A stretch of DNA of 64,000 bases from Sutcliffiella tianshenii (GCF_016908565.1 NZ_JAFBED010000012.1:1-64000), one strand, 5' to 3'; counted from the first letter of the stretch, positions 1 through 8,238 are shown. Numbers and translations: made by a program. Notes: generated from the letters alone by a model not told the origin.

Positions 1-93
1 TCAGTCATGTCTGCCTTCATGACAACCATATCTGACTTCATCTCAGTCATGTCTGCCTTCATGACAACCATATCTGACTTCATCTCAGTCATG
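1..93. repeat. 42-bp tandem repeat inside the coiled-coil gene
   Basis: Positions 1-42 and 43-84 are identical, and the next 9 bases begin a third copy. The period is a multiple of three and encodes 14 residues (two heptads) on the minus strand. The array is cut by the window edge, so the copy number is unknown. Exact repeats of this kind change number by slippage. Confidence 0.9.
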
Positions 94-263
94 TCCAATT
101 TCATTTCGTTCATCTCTACCCTTAAGCCACTTGTTTCCGATTTAAGGTCATTAATGTCTGCTCGCATACTTTTCGATTCTGTTTTTAGGTCATTGATGTC
201 TCCTCTCATACCTTTCACTTCAGTACTGAGCCCAATGAGTAGCTCAAGTATTTGCTTTTCCAC
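1..263 (-). CDS. Coiled-coil repeat protein, 5' part only
   Basis: The reading frame starts at GTG (261-263) after a strong GAGGAGGTGAT ribosome site and runs off the left edge of the window with no stop, so at least 87 residues are seen. The start reads VEKQILELLIGLSTEV. Later residues are charged and heptad-like, with repeated MRADINDLKSE and MKSDM-type blocks. A 14-residue block (MKSDMVVMKADMTE) is repeated exactly at the DNA level. Such Met/Lys/Asp/Glu-rich sequence is typical of long amphipathic coiled coils. No enzymatic motif is visible. The function is unknown and the C-terminus lies outside the window. Confidence 0.75.
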   Translation of the reverse strand, partial: MEKQILELLIGLSTEVKGMRGDINDLKTESKSMRADINDLKSETSGLRVEMNEMKLDMTEMKSDMVVMKADMTEMKSDMVVMKADMT

Positions 264-357
264 GTTATCACCTCCTCTTTCATTATAATGGATATGAGTG
301 CGACAAGCATAGTTTTCACTAATAAAACTTTTGGCTATTATTGAGTCAAATTGAATT

Positions 358-376
358 AGGGAACGTGTCCCCGTGG
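358..376. repeat. Degenerate REP-like motif
   Basis: The minus strand reads CCACGGGGACACGTTCCCT. It resembles the GGGGACGGTTCTC and GGGACAGGTTCC motifs at 1883, 2333 and 44882. It sits in the 183-bp gap downstream of rlmCD and upstream of the coiled-coil gene. No gene is seen in that gap. Confidence 0.4.
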
Positions 377-446
377 TCTAACAGTCAAAAAAATAAACAC
401 TACAACACCTTTCATTATTGCTCCGAAAGTCGTCGTAGTGTATCTA

Positions 447-1817
447 TTAAATACGTTCAATCCTCGCCACAGCTTCACAATGTACCGTATGCGGAAACAT
501 ATCCACCGGCTGCACTTCAACTGTCTTATATCCTCCCTCTTCAAGCACTCGCAGATCACGTGCAAGTGTTGCGGGATTACAGGATACATATACCACTCGC
601 TTCGGTTTCATTTCGATGATGGTCTGCAGTAATGCTTCGTCACAGCCTTTTCTTGGTGGGTCGACCACGAGGACGTCGGCTGTGTTTCCTTGTTTGTACC
701 ATTTCGGGATGACGACTTCTGCTTCGCCGACTGCAAATTCTGCGTTATTGATCTCGTTCAGTTCCGCGTTTCGTTTGGCATCTTCGATGGCTTCAGGGAC
801 AATTTCGACTCCGAAGACTTTTCGGGCTTTTTTGGCAAGGAATAAGGAGATGGTTCCGATGCCACAGTAAGCGTCGATGACACTTTCCTCGCCTGTCAGC
901 CCTGCATATTCGAGCGCCTTTTCATAAAGGACCTTCGTCTGTTCCGGGTTGACCTGGTAGAAGGATCTAGCAGAAATGGCGAACTTGATATCTCCGATAA
1001 AGTCGTAAATATACTCGTTGCCCCAAAGGACGCGGGTTTCGTCGCCAAAGATGACGTTGGTTTTCTTCGGGTTCACGTTTTGCACGACTGATTTCACTTC
1101 AGGCAATGCCGCGGCGATCTCTTCCACGATTGCTTTTCGGTTTGGGATGTCCGGGGTGCGGGTGATCAGCACGACCATCACTTCCCCAGTGACAAGGCCA
1201 TAGCGCGCCATCACATGTCTTAGAGTTCCTTTGTGTGTTTTTTCATTGTAAGCCCGGACGCCATGCTTTTCACAAATTTCACGGACGGTTTGTACGACCG
1301 TGTCGTTGATTTCCTGCTGGATGAGGCATTCCTTCATGTCGATGATCTCGTGGCTGCGCTGCTGATAGAAGCCGGCGATCAGGCCGCCTTCGCGTTCGCC
1401 GATCGGAACCTGGGCTTTGTTGCGGTAGCGCCATGGATTGTGGTCCATGCCGAGTACGGGGTGAACCGGTATGTCCTTTAGGTGTCCTATGCGCTCAAGG
1501 ACGTCCTGGACCTGCTTTCTTTTTGCGATAAGCTGACCCTCATAGCTCAGATGTTGAAGCTGGCAGCCGCCGCATTGCTTGTAGATCGGGCATGGGGCAT
1601 CCACACGGTGCGCGCTTGGCTTTTTGATTTCCTCCAAGCGACCGAATGCATAGCCTTTCTTGACCTTGATGACTTTTACCTTTACTTCCTCATCCGGGAG
1701 GGCGTTCTGGATAAAAATCGGAAAGCCGTCTATTTTTGCTACTCCGGCACCGTCATGCGTCAAATCCTGGACAGTGACATCGTAGAATTCATTTTTTTGT
1801 ACAGGTATATCTGTCAT
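447..1817 (-). CDS. rlmCD: 23S rRNA (uracil-C5)-methyltransferase RlmCD
   Basis: This SAM-dependent enzyme places m5U in 23S rRNA; the B. subtilis homologue YefA/RlmCD modifies both U747 and U1939. The 456-residue protein opens with a TRAM RNA-binding domain (about residues 5-65). An Fe-S cluster motif follows, with Cys76, Cys82, Cys85 and Cys164. The C-terminal methyltransferase domain has the SAM motif [12 protein letters not shown] and the catalytic motif [12 protein letters not shown]. The start is supported by AAGGAAG 9 bases upstream. In B. subtilis the gene lies just after yerQ (dagK); here about 40 kb separates them. Confidence 0.95.
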   Translation of the reverse strand: MTDIPVQKNEFYDVTVQDLTHDGAGVAKIDGFPIFIQNALPDEEVKVKVIKVKKGYAFGRLEEIKKPSAHRVDAPCPIYKQCGGCQLQHLSYEGQLIAKRKQVQDVLERIGHLKDIPVHPVLGMDHNPWRYRNKAQVPIGEREGGLIAGFYQQRSHEIIDMKECLIQQEINDTVVQTVREICEKHGVRAYNEKTHKGTLRHVMARYGLVTGEVMVVLITRTPDIPNRKAIVEEIAAALPEVKSVVQNVNPKKTNVIFGDETRVLWGNEYIYDFIGDIKFAISARSFYQVNPEQTKVLYEKALEYAGLTGEESVIDAYCGIGTISLFLAKKARKVFGVEIVPEAIEDAKRNAELNEINNAEFAVGEAEVVIPKWYKQGNTADVLVVDPPRKGCDEALLQTIIEMKPKRVVYVSCNPATLARDLRVLEEGGYKTVEVQPVDMFPHTVHCEAVARIERI

Positions 1818-1882
1818 AGTTATTCTCTTCCTTCACGTTAACATGCTTTTCCGATTGTACCATATGAAGGGGTGCGGGGAAA

Positions 1883-1900
1883 GCAAGGGGACGGTTCTCT
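1883..1900. repeat. REP-like half site GCAAGGGGACGGTTCTCT
   Basis: These 18 bases are identical to the first 18 bases of the palindrome at 2333-2379, but the second arm is missing. It lies just upstream of rlmCD in a gene-poor stretch (1818-2384) that otherwise holds only a small ORF and the full palindrome. Confidence 0.7.
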
Positions 1901-2100
1901 CATCGGAATGAATTGTATGATCTTAATATTAGAAGCTGCTCACTAAATCTGATTTAATTAATATAGTATGGATTCAAATTGTAGTAACTTACTCTCGAGG
2001 TATTTTTAGAAGTTAGTAGGAGTTTTAATAGTGGATTTGTTACGTTGGGATATTAATATACTAATTTACACATTTCAATAACATTTGCCAAATCTTAATA

Positions 2101-2244
2101 TCAGATGTGATCTGCATATTTTTCATCATAATTGTTATTTTCCTCTTCAAATAGAAACTCGAAGGAAGGTCCAACAACAATGCCTTTCTTTAGTTCTTCA
2201 TTTATCTCATCTTGCTCTTTGATTTTTTCCCGATTTCTAATCAT
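2101..2244 (-). CDS. Small hypothetical protein, 47 residues
   Basis: A short frame starts at ATG (2242-2244) behind AAAGGAG and ends at TGA (2101-2103). The product begins MIRNREKIKEQDEINEELKK and ends with a run rich in Glu, Asn and Asp. It is hydrophilic and acidic, with no signal peptide or membrane segment. I do not recognise a family. The good ribosome site and length favour a real gene, but it could be spurious. Confidence 0.45.
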   Translation of the reverse strand: MIRNREKIKEQDEINEELKKGIVVGPSFEFLFEEENNNYDEKYADHI

Positions 2245-2332
2245 ATTTTAAATCACTCCTTTCAGATTAGTTCAATTTTAGCATACCGAGAATTGTTTTT
2301 CCAGAAAATACCCAGAGGCATCAGAAGACAAA

Positions 2333-2379
2333 GCAAGGGGACGGTTCTCTGCTTCGGAAGCAGAGAACCGTCCCCTTGC
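2333..2379. repeat. 47-bp perfect palindrome, REP-like, likely also a terminator
   Basis: Two 23-base arms, beginning GCAAGGGGACGGTTCTC, are exact reverse complements around one central G. It starts 5 bases past the stop of the minus-strand lipoprotein gene, so its transcript would form a very stable hairpin there. The same arm recurs at 1883. Stand-alone palindromes of this sort are typical of REP sequences mobilised by RAYT (IS200-like) transposases. That origin is an inference, as no transposase is in the window. Confidence 0.85.
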
Positions 2380-2384
2380 ACTTT

Positions 2385-3335
2385 TTAATGAACCTTCAAC
2401 AACTTAATCAACTCAATTATCTTTTCATTGTCACCCGGATCCACGTACACGAGCTCTGTGGTTTCGATGATTTCCTCTGTTAATTTCTGCATATAGTTTT
2501 CAGGCAGGTCATCAGGGACATTGGTTTCCCAGCGTAATGGTACGTTGTACACGTTAATCGTGCCATCTCCATTGCCGCTATAGGTGACCGATCCATCTAC
2601 AAGACGGCTGCCTGCAAGCTGGATGACGTCCTCAGGATAGAGGGAGCTGGTGTCGTCATTCGGATTGATAGGCGTGCCTGCTGGAATTAGATGTGCATTC
2701 AATTCGTCGAGCTCTTGATTGGGACCAAGTTGAAGCCAGACGCGGGCATATTCGATCTGCTTAGCAGTATACCCGGACATATCCCCTTTATTGTCTGTCT
2801 TCAGGTCACTATTTTCAAAATCCTGTATCAGCAATACGGAGAACTCCCCATCGTAGGAGACCCAACTTACCGAATCGATATGGATATCCTTCTCGACCTG
2901 CGGCAATTCCTCCATGATCTTTTTCGCCGTCTCACTCAACGCTTCAATTTCTTCATATACTTTTACATGACCCTTCTTGAACTTCGCATCCATCTCGTCA
3001 CTATATTCTTTCGTATCAGGAAGGATCTTGACTGTATAATCTGTCCGGCCAGTGTTCTCAGTTTCCCATTTTTCCGCCACATAATGGACGTTATCCATCG
3101 CGTATTTCTCATTCAAGTATTTTTCCATGTCAAAAGTAGGGGGACTAGTCTCTGTCTCATTTGACGGAGTGTCTTTCACCTCTTCTGACTCGGTTTCCTT
3201 TTTTGGTGGTTCCTTTTCTTTACTAACTTCCTGTTTATCCACGGAAGCCTGTCCACCGCTTTCCGTTGACTTGGAACAAGCACCAAACACGAGCAGGATT
3301 CCCGCCAGTAACATAATAAAAGCTATTTTTTTCAA
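2385..3335 (-). CDS. Hypothetical lipoprotein
   Basis: The signal peptide (LKKIAFIMLLAGILLVF) is followed by a lipobox ending GAC at the lipidated Cys, so the mature protein is anchored to the outer face of the membrane. A low-complexity Glu/Lys/Thr/Ser linker of about 50 residues precedes a globular domain of roughly 240 residues with no family I can name. TTG at 3335 is chosen because AAAGGA lies about 10 bases upstream. The alternative GTG at 3344 directly abuts that site. It is a single gene closed by the 47-bp palindrome. Confidence 0.75.
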   Translation of the reverse strand: MKKIAFIMLLAGILLVFGACSKSTESGGQASVDKQEVSKEKEPPKKETESEEVKDTPSNETETSPPTFDMEKYLNEKYAMDNVHYVAEKWETENTGRTDYTVKILPDTKEYSDEMDAKFKKGHVKVYEEIEALSETAKKIMEELPQVEKDIHIDSVSWVSYDGEFSVLLIQDFENSDLKTDNKGDMSGYTAKQIEYARVWLQLGPNQELDELNAHLIPAGTPINPNDDTSSLYPEDVIQLAGSRLVDGSVTYSGNGDGTINVYNVPLRWETNVPDDLPENYMQKLTEEIIETTELVYVDPGDNEKIIELIKLLKVH

Positions 3336-3370
3336 ACCTTCCACATCCTTTTATGCACTTCATTACTTTT

Positions 3371-3478
3371 CTAAAAATCCTTTTTTAAAAGTTAATTTCT
3401 ATAATATTTTTCAATCACTTGGGCCACAACGACTCTTGGATTATTTAATCAAACGTTTGTTTAAAATATGCTATTTCA
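3371..3478. repeat. Dispersed 108-bp intergenic element, copy A
   Basis: This copy aligns without gaps to those at 4579-4686 and 51510-51617. Shared blocks are TCCTTTTTTAAAA, TTTCAATC, a CTTGGGCCACAA block (A and B), and the 20-bp palindrome-like TTAATCAAACGTTTGTTTAA (3445-3464). It lies between the divergent lipoprotein and nitroreductase genes. The ends show no terminal inverted repeats, so it is not an obvious MITE. Confidence 0.8.
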
Positions 3479-3563
3479 AAAGACCAAATCCAATTGTATG
3501 AATACTTCCTTCTTCCCCTCATAAACATGGATTTATATTGAAATATGTATTAAACTAACTAAG

Positions 3564-3578
3564 TGAGAATGATTATCA
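3564..3578. promoter_or_regulatory. Fur box upstream of nitroreductase
   Basis: TGAGAATGATTATCA matches the Bacillus 7-1-7 Fur consensus TGATAATNATTATCA with one mismatch. It is 61 bp before the nitroreductase start. This predicts repression by iron-loaded Fur and induction in iron limitation. Confidence 0.75.
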
Positions 3579-3638
3579 AATTCAAACGTGTGTATTTCAC
3601 ATTGACTTTATTAATACATTTGAAAAGGAGATTCTACG

Positions 3639-4193
3639 ATGGAGCATGCAAAATCAAGATTAGCCGAGATCATTCGGGAACGCCGTTCGGTCAAGGCTGG
3701 TTACACCGATAAGGAAGTAACTCAGGAGACCGTTCTTACATTGTTGAATGATGCCATCTGGGCACCGAACCATGGATTGCGGGAGCCTTGGCGCTTTATT
3801 TTTGTCTCATCAGCCGAGAAGCAAGGCTTTGTGGAGGATCTCGTCAAAACGTTTCCTCCGGATATGCAGGAAAACCGACGTAATTACTTTAGCCAACCTG
3901 CAGCTTTCCTCATCGTCGTGATGGCGGAAGACCCGAGACAAAAACAATGGGAAGAGAATTTCGGTGCGGTCAGCTCGCTTATCCAAAACTTCCAGCTGCT
4001 TGCTTGGGAGCAAAAACTTGGCGTGGTCTGGAAAACAAACACTCAAATCTATGACCCAAAAGTGCGCGACCTATTAGGCGTCAAGCCTGGAGAGAAAATT
4101 GCCGGGTTCCTGCACATGGGTTATTTTGAGACAGTCCCCCCGCAGAGAACGCGAACACCAGCAGAAGCTAAGCTGACGGTCTATAAGAAGTAG
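3639..4193 (+). CDS. Nitroreductase family protein, Fur-regulated
   Basis: This 184-residue FMN-dependent oxidoreductase is of the compact nitroreductase type. The N-terminal IRERRSVKAGYTDKEV matches the FMN-phosphate-binding RRSV region. APNHGLREPWRF is the usual second motif, and GEKIAGFLHMGYFE sits near the C-terminus. Physiological substrates of such proteins are rarely known. B. subtilis has a Fur-regulated member (YfhC), and the Fur box here suggests a comparable role in iron-limited redox chemistry. That link is an inference. The start has AAAAGGAG upstream. Confidence 0.85.
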   Translation: MEHAKSRLAEIIRERRSVKAGYTDKEVTQETVLTLLNDAIWAPNHGLREPWRFIFVSSAEKQGFVEDLVKTFPPDMQENRRNYFSQPAAFLIVVMAEDPRQKQWEENFGAVSSLIQNFQLLAWEQKLGVVWKTNTQIYDPKVRDLLGVKPGEKIAGFLHMGYFETVPPQRTRTPAEAKLTVYKK

Positions 4194-4200
4194 CAGGAGC

Positions 4201-4238
4201 AGGTCCTCGGCCCGTTAAAGCGCTGAGGGCCTCTTCAC
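4201..4238 (+). terminator. Hairpin after nitroreductase
   Basis: AGGTCCTCGGC pairs with GCTGAGGGCCT (11 pairs including two G-U) around a 10-base loop, followed by a weak T-rich tail. Confidence 0.55.
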
Positions 4239-4293
4239 TTGTTGGATAATCGAGCTAAAAGCACCTTTACTATCTGGAACTCTTCCGACTTTT

Positions 4294-4488
4294 CTAATAT
4301 AGGGTATTTTTAAATTTTGCCGGCTTTTTCACATACCCTTCAATGATATAACCACATTCCGTGCAGATGATGTACTCGACCTCTGATCCCAAACTCATTT
4401 TATTTTTCGGGAACATCACTCCATATCCACTATGCTTCCCCACCCCCAATTCCTTCGCACCGCATTTCGGACATTCTGCTGCTTTCAT
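4294..4488 (-). CDS. Small zinc-ribbon protein
   Basis: This 64-residue protein has two Cys pairs, CPKC near the N-terminus and CTEC around residue 43, spaced as a zinc ribbon. The C-terminus has the pattern KPAKF, similar to NPAIF in the protein at 8259-8441. Both belong to a loose set of three small zinc-ribbon proteins in this window (the third is at 31635). The biochemical role is unknown; nucleic-acid or protein binding is usual for such folds. Confidence 0.7.
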   Translation of the reverse strand: MKAAECPKCGAKELGVGKHSGYGVMFPKNKMSLGSEVEYIICTECGYIIEGYVKKPAKFKNTLY

Positions 4489-4578
4489 ATTTGGCCCCCT
4501 TTTGTCTCCCTACTTATTAGTACGAGTTTGACCGTCTATTTGTTTCACTTTTCGAAATATTTATTGCGAAAACCTTTT

Positions 4579-4686
4579 CTAGAAATCCTTTTTTAAAAGT
4601 TAATATTTCAAATTTTTTTCAATCCCTTGGGCCACAAGAGCTCGCGAATTTTTTAATCAAACGTTTGTTTAAAAAATGCTATGTCA
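4579..4686. repeat. Dispersed 108-bp intergenic element, copy B
   Basis: This copy aligns gap-free to copy A over 108 bases with most positions identical. It includes the CTTGGGCCACAA block and the 20-bp palindrome-like core at 4653-4672. It lies between two minus-strand genes. Confidence 0.8.
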
Positions 4687-4715
4687 GGAAAATCCGCAGG
4701 GCATTCCCCTCCATC

Positions 4716-4747
4716 AAAAAAGCGACCCTCTATGAAGAAGGTCGCGC
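4716..4747 (-). terminator. Terminator of the small membrane protein pair
   Basis: On the minus strand GCGACC pairs with GGTCGC around a 12-base loop, followed directly by TTTTTT. It lies 6 bp beyond the stop of the gene at 4753. Confidence 0.8.
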
Positions 4748-4752
4748 CTTTG

Positions 4753-4929
4753 CTAGTCAGAATTCCGTACAACAAGATAGATGATGAAGCCGATCGGGCC
4801 GAGCAAAAAGACGACGAGGGCCCAGAGACACCCGATGTTCGATCCCCTTTTTTCTGAAGCGTCACTGTACACCCAGAACAGGGCGATGATGCCAATCGCA
4901 AACCAGAGTAAACCGAAGATTGCTTCCAT
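4753..4929 (-). CDS. Small membrane protein, PLDc_N-like
   Basis: This 58-residue protein has two hydrophobic segments (about residues 3-20 and 34-53) joined by YSDASEKRGSNIGC. It is a close paralogue of the product at 4947-5144: both share W-V-Y-S-D-A, a G-C-L-W-A-L-V-V-F block, GPIG and a VRN ending. The layout resembles the phospholipase-D N-terminal membrane domain family (PLDc_N). The role is unknown. It is probably co-transcribed with its paralogue 17 bp upstream. Confidence 0.75.
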   Translation of the reverse strand: MEAIFGLLWFAIGIIALFWVYSDASEKRGSNIGCLWALVVFLLGPIGFIIYLVVRNSD

Positions 4930-4946
4930 GGTGCGTCACCCCTTAT

Positions 4947-5144
4947 CTATTTGTTTCGTACAATCAAATAGGCGATCAAGCCGATCGGGCCGGCAGCAAA
5001 TACGACAAGCGCCCAAAGGCAGCCGAGATTGGTGCCCTGTTTTTCCTTGGCATCGGAATAGACCCATATGACAGCGACAATGCTTAAGATCCAGATTAAC
5101 AGGATGATGGTGCCGAATCCGACTCCAACAATTGATGCGTCCAT
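4947..5144 (-). CDS. Small membrane protein, PLDc_N-like paralogue
   Basis: This 65-residue protein has two membrane segments and the motif WVYSDAKEKQGTNLGCLWAL, duplicated in the next gene. ATG at 5144 is preferred because GGAGG lies 7 bases upstream; an ATG eight codons earlier lacks a ribosome site. The pair looks like a recent tandem duplication ending in a shared terminator at 4716. No catalytic residues are visible, so a structural or signalling role in the membrane is possible but untested. Confidence 0.75.
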   Translation of the reverse strand: MDASIVGVGFGTIILLIWILSIVAVIWVYSDAKEKQGTNLGCLWALVVFAAGPIGLIAYLIVRNK

Positions 5145-5289
5145 TTTGTTTCCTCCATTCCGTAACATTTCTACTTTATTCTACGAGTATATGTACCGAT
5201 AAGTTTCATTTTTCCAGTTTGTTTAAAATGTAGGTTTTAGGGGAAGTTAAAACCAATTTCAATTCTACATATTTAGGAGGGTCTTATAC

Positions 5290-7347
5290 TTGAAACGAAT
5301 ATTCGGTGTCCTTCAAAAAGTCGGGAAAGCGTTGATGCTTCCGGTGGCGCTGTTGCCTGCTGCCGGTATCCTGCTTGCCCTTGGTAATGCCTTGAAAGAA
5401 GAAAATCTGATTGAGCTGATGCCGTTCCTCGCAGCGGACTGGGTGCAGATGGTTGCGTCAGTCATGGATGCTGCCGGTGGAATTGTGTTCAGTAACCTGC
5501 CTGTGCTTTTTGCCGTCGGTGTCGCTGTCGGACTTGCTGGCGGGGAAGGGGTTGCCGCGCTTGCTGCGATCATCGGCTACCTCATCATGAATGCGACGAT
5601 GGGTGTTGTGCTCGGCGTCGAGGAAGGGATGCTCAAGGATCCGGCCTACGCCAATGTGCTTGGGGTCAATACGCTTCAGACCGGGGTGTTCGGCGGGGTT
5701 ATCGTCGGGATACTCGGTGCCTTTATGTACAACAAATACTATAATATCGAATTGCCGTCGTATCTCGGATTCTTTGCCGGGAAGCGGTTCGTTCCGATTG
5801 CAACCGCTGCCTCTGCCGTTGTTCTCGGGATATTGATGACGTTCATCTGGCCACCGATCCAGGGCGGCTTAAATACCCTGTCAGAAAGCATGATCAACAC
5901 GAACCTGACTTTGTCAGCCTTCATCTTCGGGGTCATTGAGCGTGCCTTGATCCCGTTTGGATTGCATCATATTTTCTACTCGCCGTTCTGGTTTGAGTTC
6001 GGGTCCTATACAAACGAAGCCGGCCAGGTTGTCCGCGGGGATCAGGCGATTTTCTTTGCCCAGCTGCGCGACGGCATTAAGCCGACTGCCGGGACATTCA
6101 TGACAGGTAAATTCCCGTTCATGATGTTCGGTCTGCCTGCTGCAGCACTGGCGATCTATCACACGGCACGTCCTGAGAAGAAGAAGGTCGTCGGAGGGAT
6201 CATGGCCTCTGCTGCTCTTACTTCCTTTTTAACAGGGATCACGGAGCCGATCGAGTTCTCGTTCCTGTTTGTCGCACCTGTACTGTTTGGGATCCATACG
6301 ATATTTGCGGGACTATCGTTCATGGTTATGCATATGCTAGATGTAAAAATCGGGATGACGTTCTCCGGAGGGGTCATCGACTATCTCCTATTCGGGGTCG
6401 TGCCGAACCGGACAGCCTGGTGGCTCGTCATCCCGGTCGGTCTCTGCTTCTCTGTCATCTACTACTTCGGTTTCCGCTTTGCGATCCAGAAGTTCAATCT
6501 GCAGACTCCGGGTCGTGAGGATGTCGACGAAGAGGAGGACGGGACAAGCACTTCCACTGCCGGCGACCTGCCATTTGACGTGCTCGAGGCGATGGGCGGA
6601 AAAGAGAACATCGGCCATCTTGATGCATGTATCACGAGACTCCGTGTTCAGGTCAATGAAATCAGCCAGGTGGACAAGAATCGCTTGAAAAAGCTTGGTG
6701 CATCCGGTGTGCTCGAGGTCGGCAACAACATCCAGGCGATCTTTGGACCTAAATCGGACACGCTCAAATCACAAATCAAAGACATCATGGACGGCAAAAC
6801 GCCGCGTCCTGTGAAAACCGTACCTGAAAAAGAAGTCGAACAGCAGATCGAGGAGGTCAACCCGGATGCCTTGCAGACTCACTCCGAATCGGAAGGCTTC
6901 CTCTGCCCGATCAAAGGTGAAATCAAGCCGCTCGATGAAGTACCAGATCAGGTCTTCTCAGGAAAAATGATGGGTGACGGCTTCGCGATTTTACCTACTG
7001 AAGGTGTCGTGGTCTCCCCTGTCGACGGCGAAATCGTCAACCTGTTCCCGACCAAGCATGCGATCGGTATCCAATCGGATGGCGGCCGCGAGATTCTGAT
7101 TCATGTCGGTATCGATACCGTCAACCTGAAGGGACAGGGCTTTGAAGCGCTTGTCGCGCAGGGTGATAAGGTCACAAAAGGTCAGGAGCTGCTCCGCTTT
7201 GATATCGATTTCCTGAAGCAGAATGCGCCATCAATCATGACGCCGATCATTTTCACAAATCTGCATGATAATGAAAAAGTGAAGCTGAACAAGCATGGCG
7301 AAGTGGGGTTGAAGGAAGAGGATATTGTGGAGATTTCGAAAGGGTAA
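5290..7347 (+). CDS. ptsG: Glucose-type PTS permease EIICBA
   Basis: This membrane permease imports and phosphorylates glucose or a related sugar using phosphate from HPr. The 685 residues hold, in order, an EIIC channel domain (about 1-400, many membrane segments), an EIIB domain with phospho-Cys near 446 ([10 protein letters not shown]), and an EIIA domain with phospho-His near 605 ([10 protein letters not shown]). TTG is the start, with AGGAGGG 9 bases upstream. The length and C-B-A order match B. subtilis PtsG. No glcT antiterminator gene or clear RAT site was seen in the 145-bp leader, so regulation is unclear. Confidence 0.92.
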   Translation: MKRIFGVLQKVGKALMLPVALLPAAGILLALGNALKEENLIELMPFLAADWVQMVASVMDAAGGIVFSNLPVLFAVGVAVGLAGGEGVAALAAIIGYLIMNATMGVVLGVEEGMLKDPAYANVLGVNTLQTGVFGGVIVGILGAFMYNKYYNIELPSYLGFFAGKRFVPIATAASAVVLGILMTFIWPPIQGGLNTLSESMINTNLTLSAFIFGVIERALIPFGLHHIFYSPFWFEFGSYTNEAGQVVRGDQAIFFAQLRDGIKPTAGTFMTGKFPFMMFGLPAAALAIYHTARPEKKKVVGGIMASAALTSFLTGITEPIEFSFLFVAPVLFGIHTIFAGLSFMVMHMLDVKIGMTFSGGVIDYLLFGVVPNRTAWWLVIPVGLCFSVIYYFGFRFAIQKFNLQTPGREDVDEEEDGTSTSTAGDLPFDVLEAMGGKENIGHLDACITRLRVQVNEISQVDKNRLKKLGASGVLEVGNNIQAIFGPKSDTLKSQIKDIMDGKTPRPVKTVPEKEVEQQIEEVNPDALQTHSESEGFLCPIKGEIKPLDEVPDQVFSGKMMGDGFAILPTEGVVVSPVDGEIVNLFPTKHAIGIQSDGGREILIHVGIDTVNLKGQGFEALVAQGDKVTKGQELLRFDIDFLKQNAPSIMTPIIFTNLHDNEKVKLNKHGEVGLKEEDIVEISKG

Positions 7348-7351
7348 ATTC

Positions 7352-7382
7352 AAACTCGCCTCATTCGGGGCGGGTTTTTCTT
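7352..7382 (+). terminator. Terminator of ptsG
   Basis: AAACTCGCC and GGCGGGTTT pair around a short loop, followed by TTTTTCTT. It overlaps the 3' end of the small minus-strand gene at 7361. Confidence 0.8.
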
Positions 7383-7555
7383 ATATATTGAATGAATTTC
7401 ACCGTGCTATACCAGATAACGATGCCAACCAAACTAATATTGTACTCATCACTATCGACAATAAAGATTTTCAAGAAATCTATATTGAATATGTAACCGA
7501 TACACATATAGACAGCCAATACCACAAGCACGATGAGATATTCTGCCTTTTTCAT
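7361..7555 (-). CDS. Small membrane protein, hypothetical
   Basis: This 64-residue protein has two predicted membrane segments (about residues 6-26 and 40-57) and a basic C-terminus (KFIQYIRKTRPE). GAAGGGGG lies 8 bases before the ATG. It is convergent with ptsG, and its last codons overlap the ptsG terminator. I recognise no family. Confidence 0.55.
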   Translation of the reverse strand: MKKAEYLIVLVVLAVYMCIGYIFNIDFLKIFIVDSDEYNISLVGIVIWYSTVKFIQYIRKTRPE

Positions 7556-7651
7556 GGCAATTCCCCCTTCAGTTCCATCTTCTGATACGCAACGGACTAT
7601 CCTCCTTTTGCATACATTAAGGTAATACCTTCAAAAGGGAGTTGTGCCCCG

Positions 7652-8101
7652 ATGACCACTAATAATAATGATTCCTTTGACTATCTGCTGCGGACGCAGT
7701 TCTCTTTTACGGCCGACGACCCGGCGCTGGCAAACTTGTTAAAAGGTATTGCCGATCAGAAAATAAACATCAACGCCTTCGCCCAGTTAAAGGGCAATGA
7801 CACCAATTATGTCAGACTGGTGGTCGGTAGCAGTGAGGCTGAGGCTCCAATTGAGCTACAATCGGTTCGCCGCATCTTGCGCAGTTTGAAGATACGGTTC
7901 CAGGAAAAACAGGTGATCCAGATCATCCGCCTCCGTGCAGGTCGTGCCGGTCAGATTGACGACATCTATTCCGCACTCTGGTGCAAGGTGGAAGTACGGT
8001 CGATCTATATCGGCGAGAAAACTAATGTGTATGTAGATTCAACAGACCTCGACCAGGTAATCGCCATTCTATCCTCCGAAAACATCGAGCCCTGTTCCTG
8101 A
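7652..8101 (+). CDS. ACT-domain-like protein
   Basis: This 149-residue soluble protein appears built from two ACT-like alpha/beta modules. The first is FTADDPALANLLKGIADQKI, with following beta-strand residues up to about 70. The second is IIRLRAGRAGQIDDIYSAL, up to the C-terminus. ACT domains usually sense amino acids or other small ligands. No fused catalytic domain is present, so it may act as a free regulator. AAGGGAG precedes the ATG. The same frame continues past the stop into a decayed extra copy of the C-terminal module (8111-8238). Confidence 0.6.
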   Translation: MTTNNNDSFDYLLRTQFSFTADDPALANLLKGIADQKININAFAQLKGNDTNYVRLVVGSSEAEAPIELQSVRRILRSLKIRFQEKQVIQIIRLRAGRAGQIDDIYSALWCKVEVRSIYIGEKTNVYVDSTDLDQVIAILSSENIEPCS

Positions 8102-8110
8102 ACCTGCCAA

Positions 8111-8238
8111 GCTTTTATAGTCTTCGGCACCGAACTATAGGTCAACACCATCTACTTCAGCGAAGACAGCAACCTTTATTTAGATGCCTCCCATATCGGC
8201 CAGGCGATCAAAATCCTATTTAAGATCTACATTCTGTA
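8111..8238 (+). pseudogene. Decayed ACT-module copy
   Basis: The frame reads AFIVFGTEL, a TAG stop at 8138-8140, then VNTIYFSEDSNLYLDASHIG and QAIKIL. The second stretch aligns with VRSIYIGEKTNVYVDSTDLD and QVIAIL of the upstream gene. It is in the same frame as that gene and separated from it only by its TGA. This suggests a fragment of a duplicated or once longer protein. Confidence 0.65.

Noticed and set aside
7-288. 93-residue plus-strand ORF
   Set aside because: It is antisense to the coiled-coil gene, which has a good ribosome site, and its repeats are the complement of the heptads.
3371-3478. MITE or insertion sequence
   Set aside because: The dispersed element has no terminal inverted repeats and no target-site duplication could be seen.
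5145-5289. GlcT antitermination site (RAT) before ptsG
   Set aside because: No convincing RAT/terminator pair was found in the leader.
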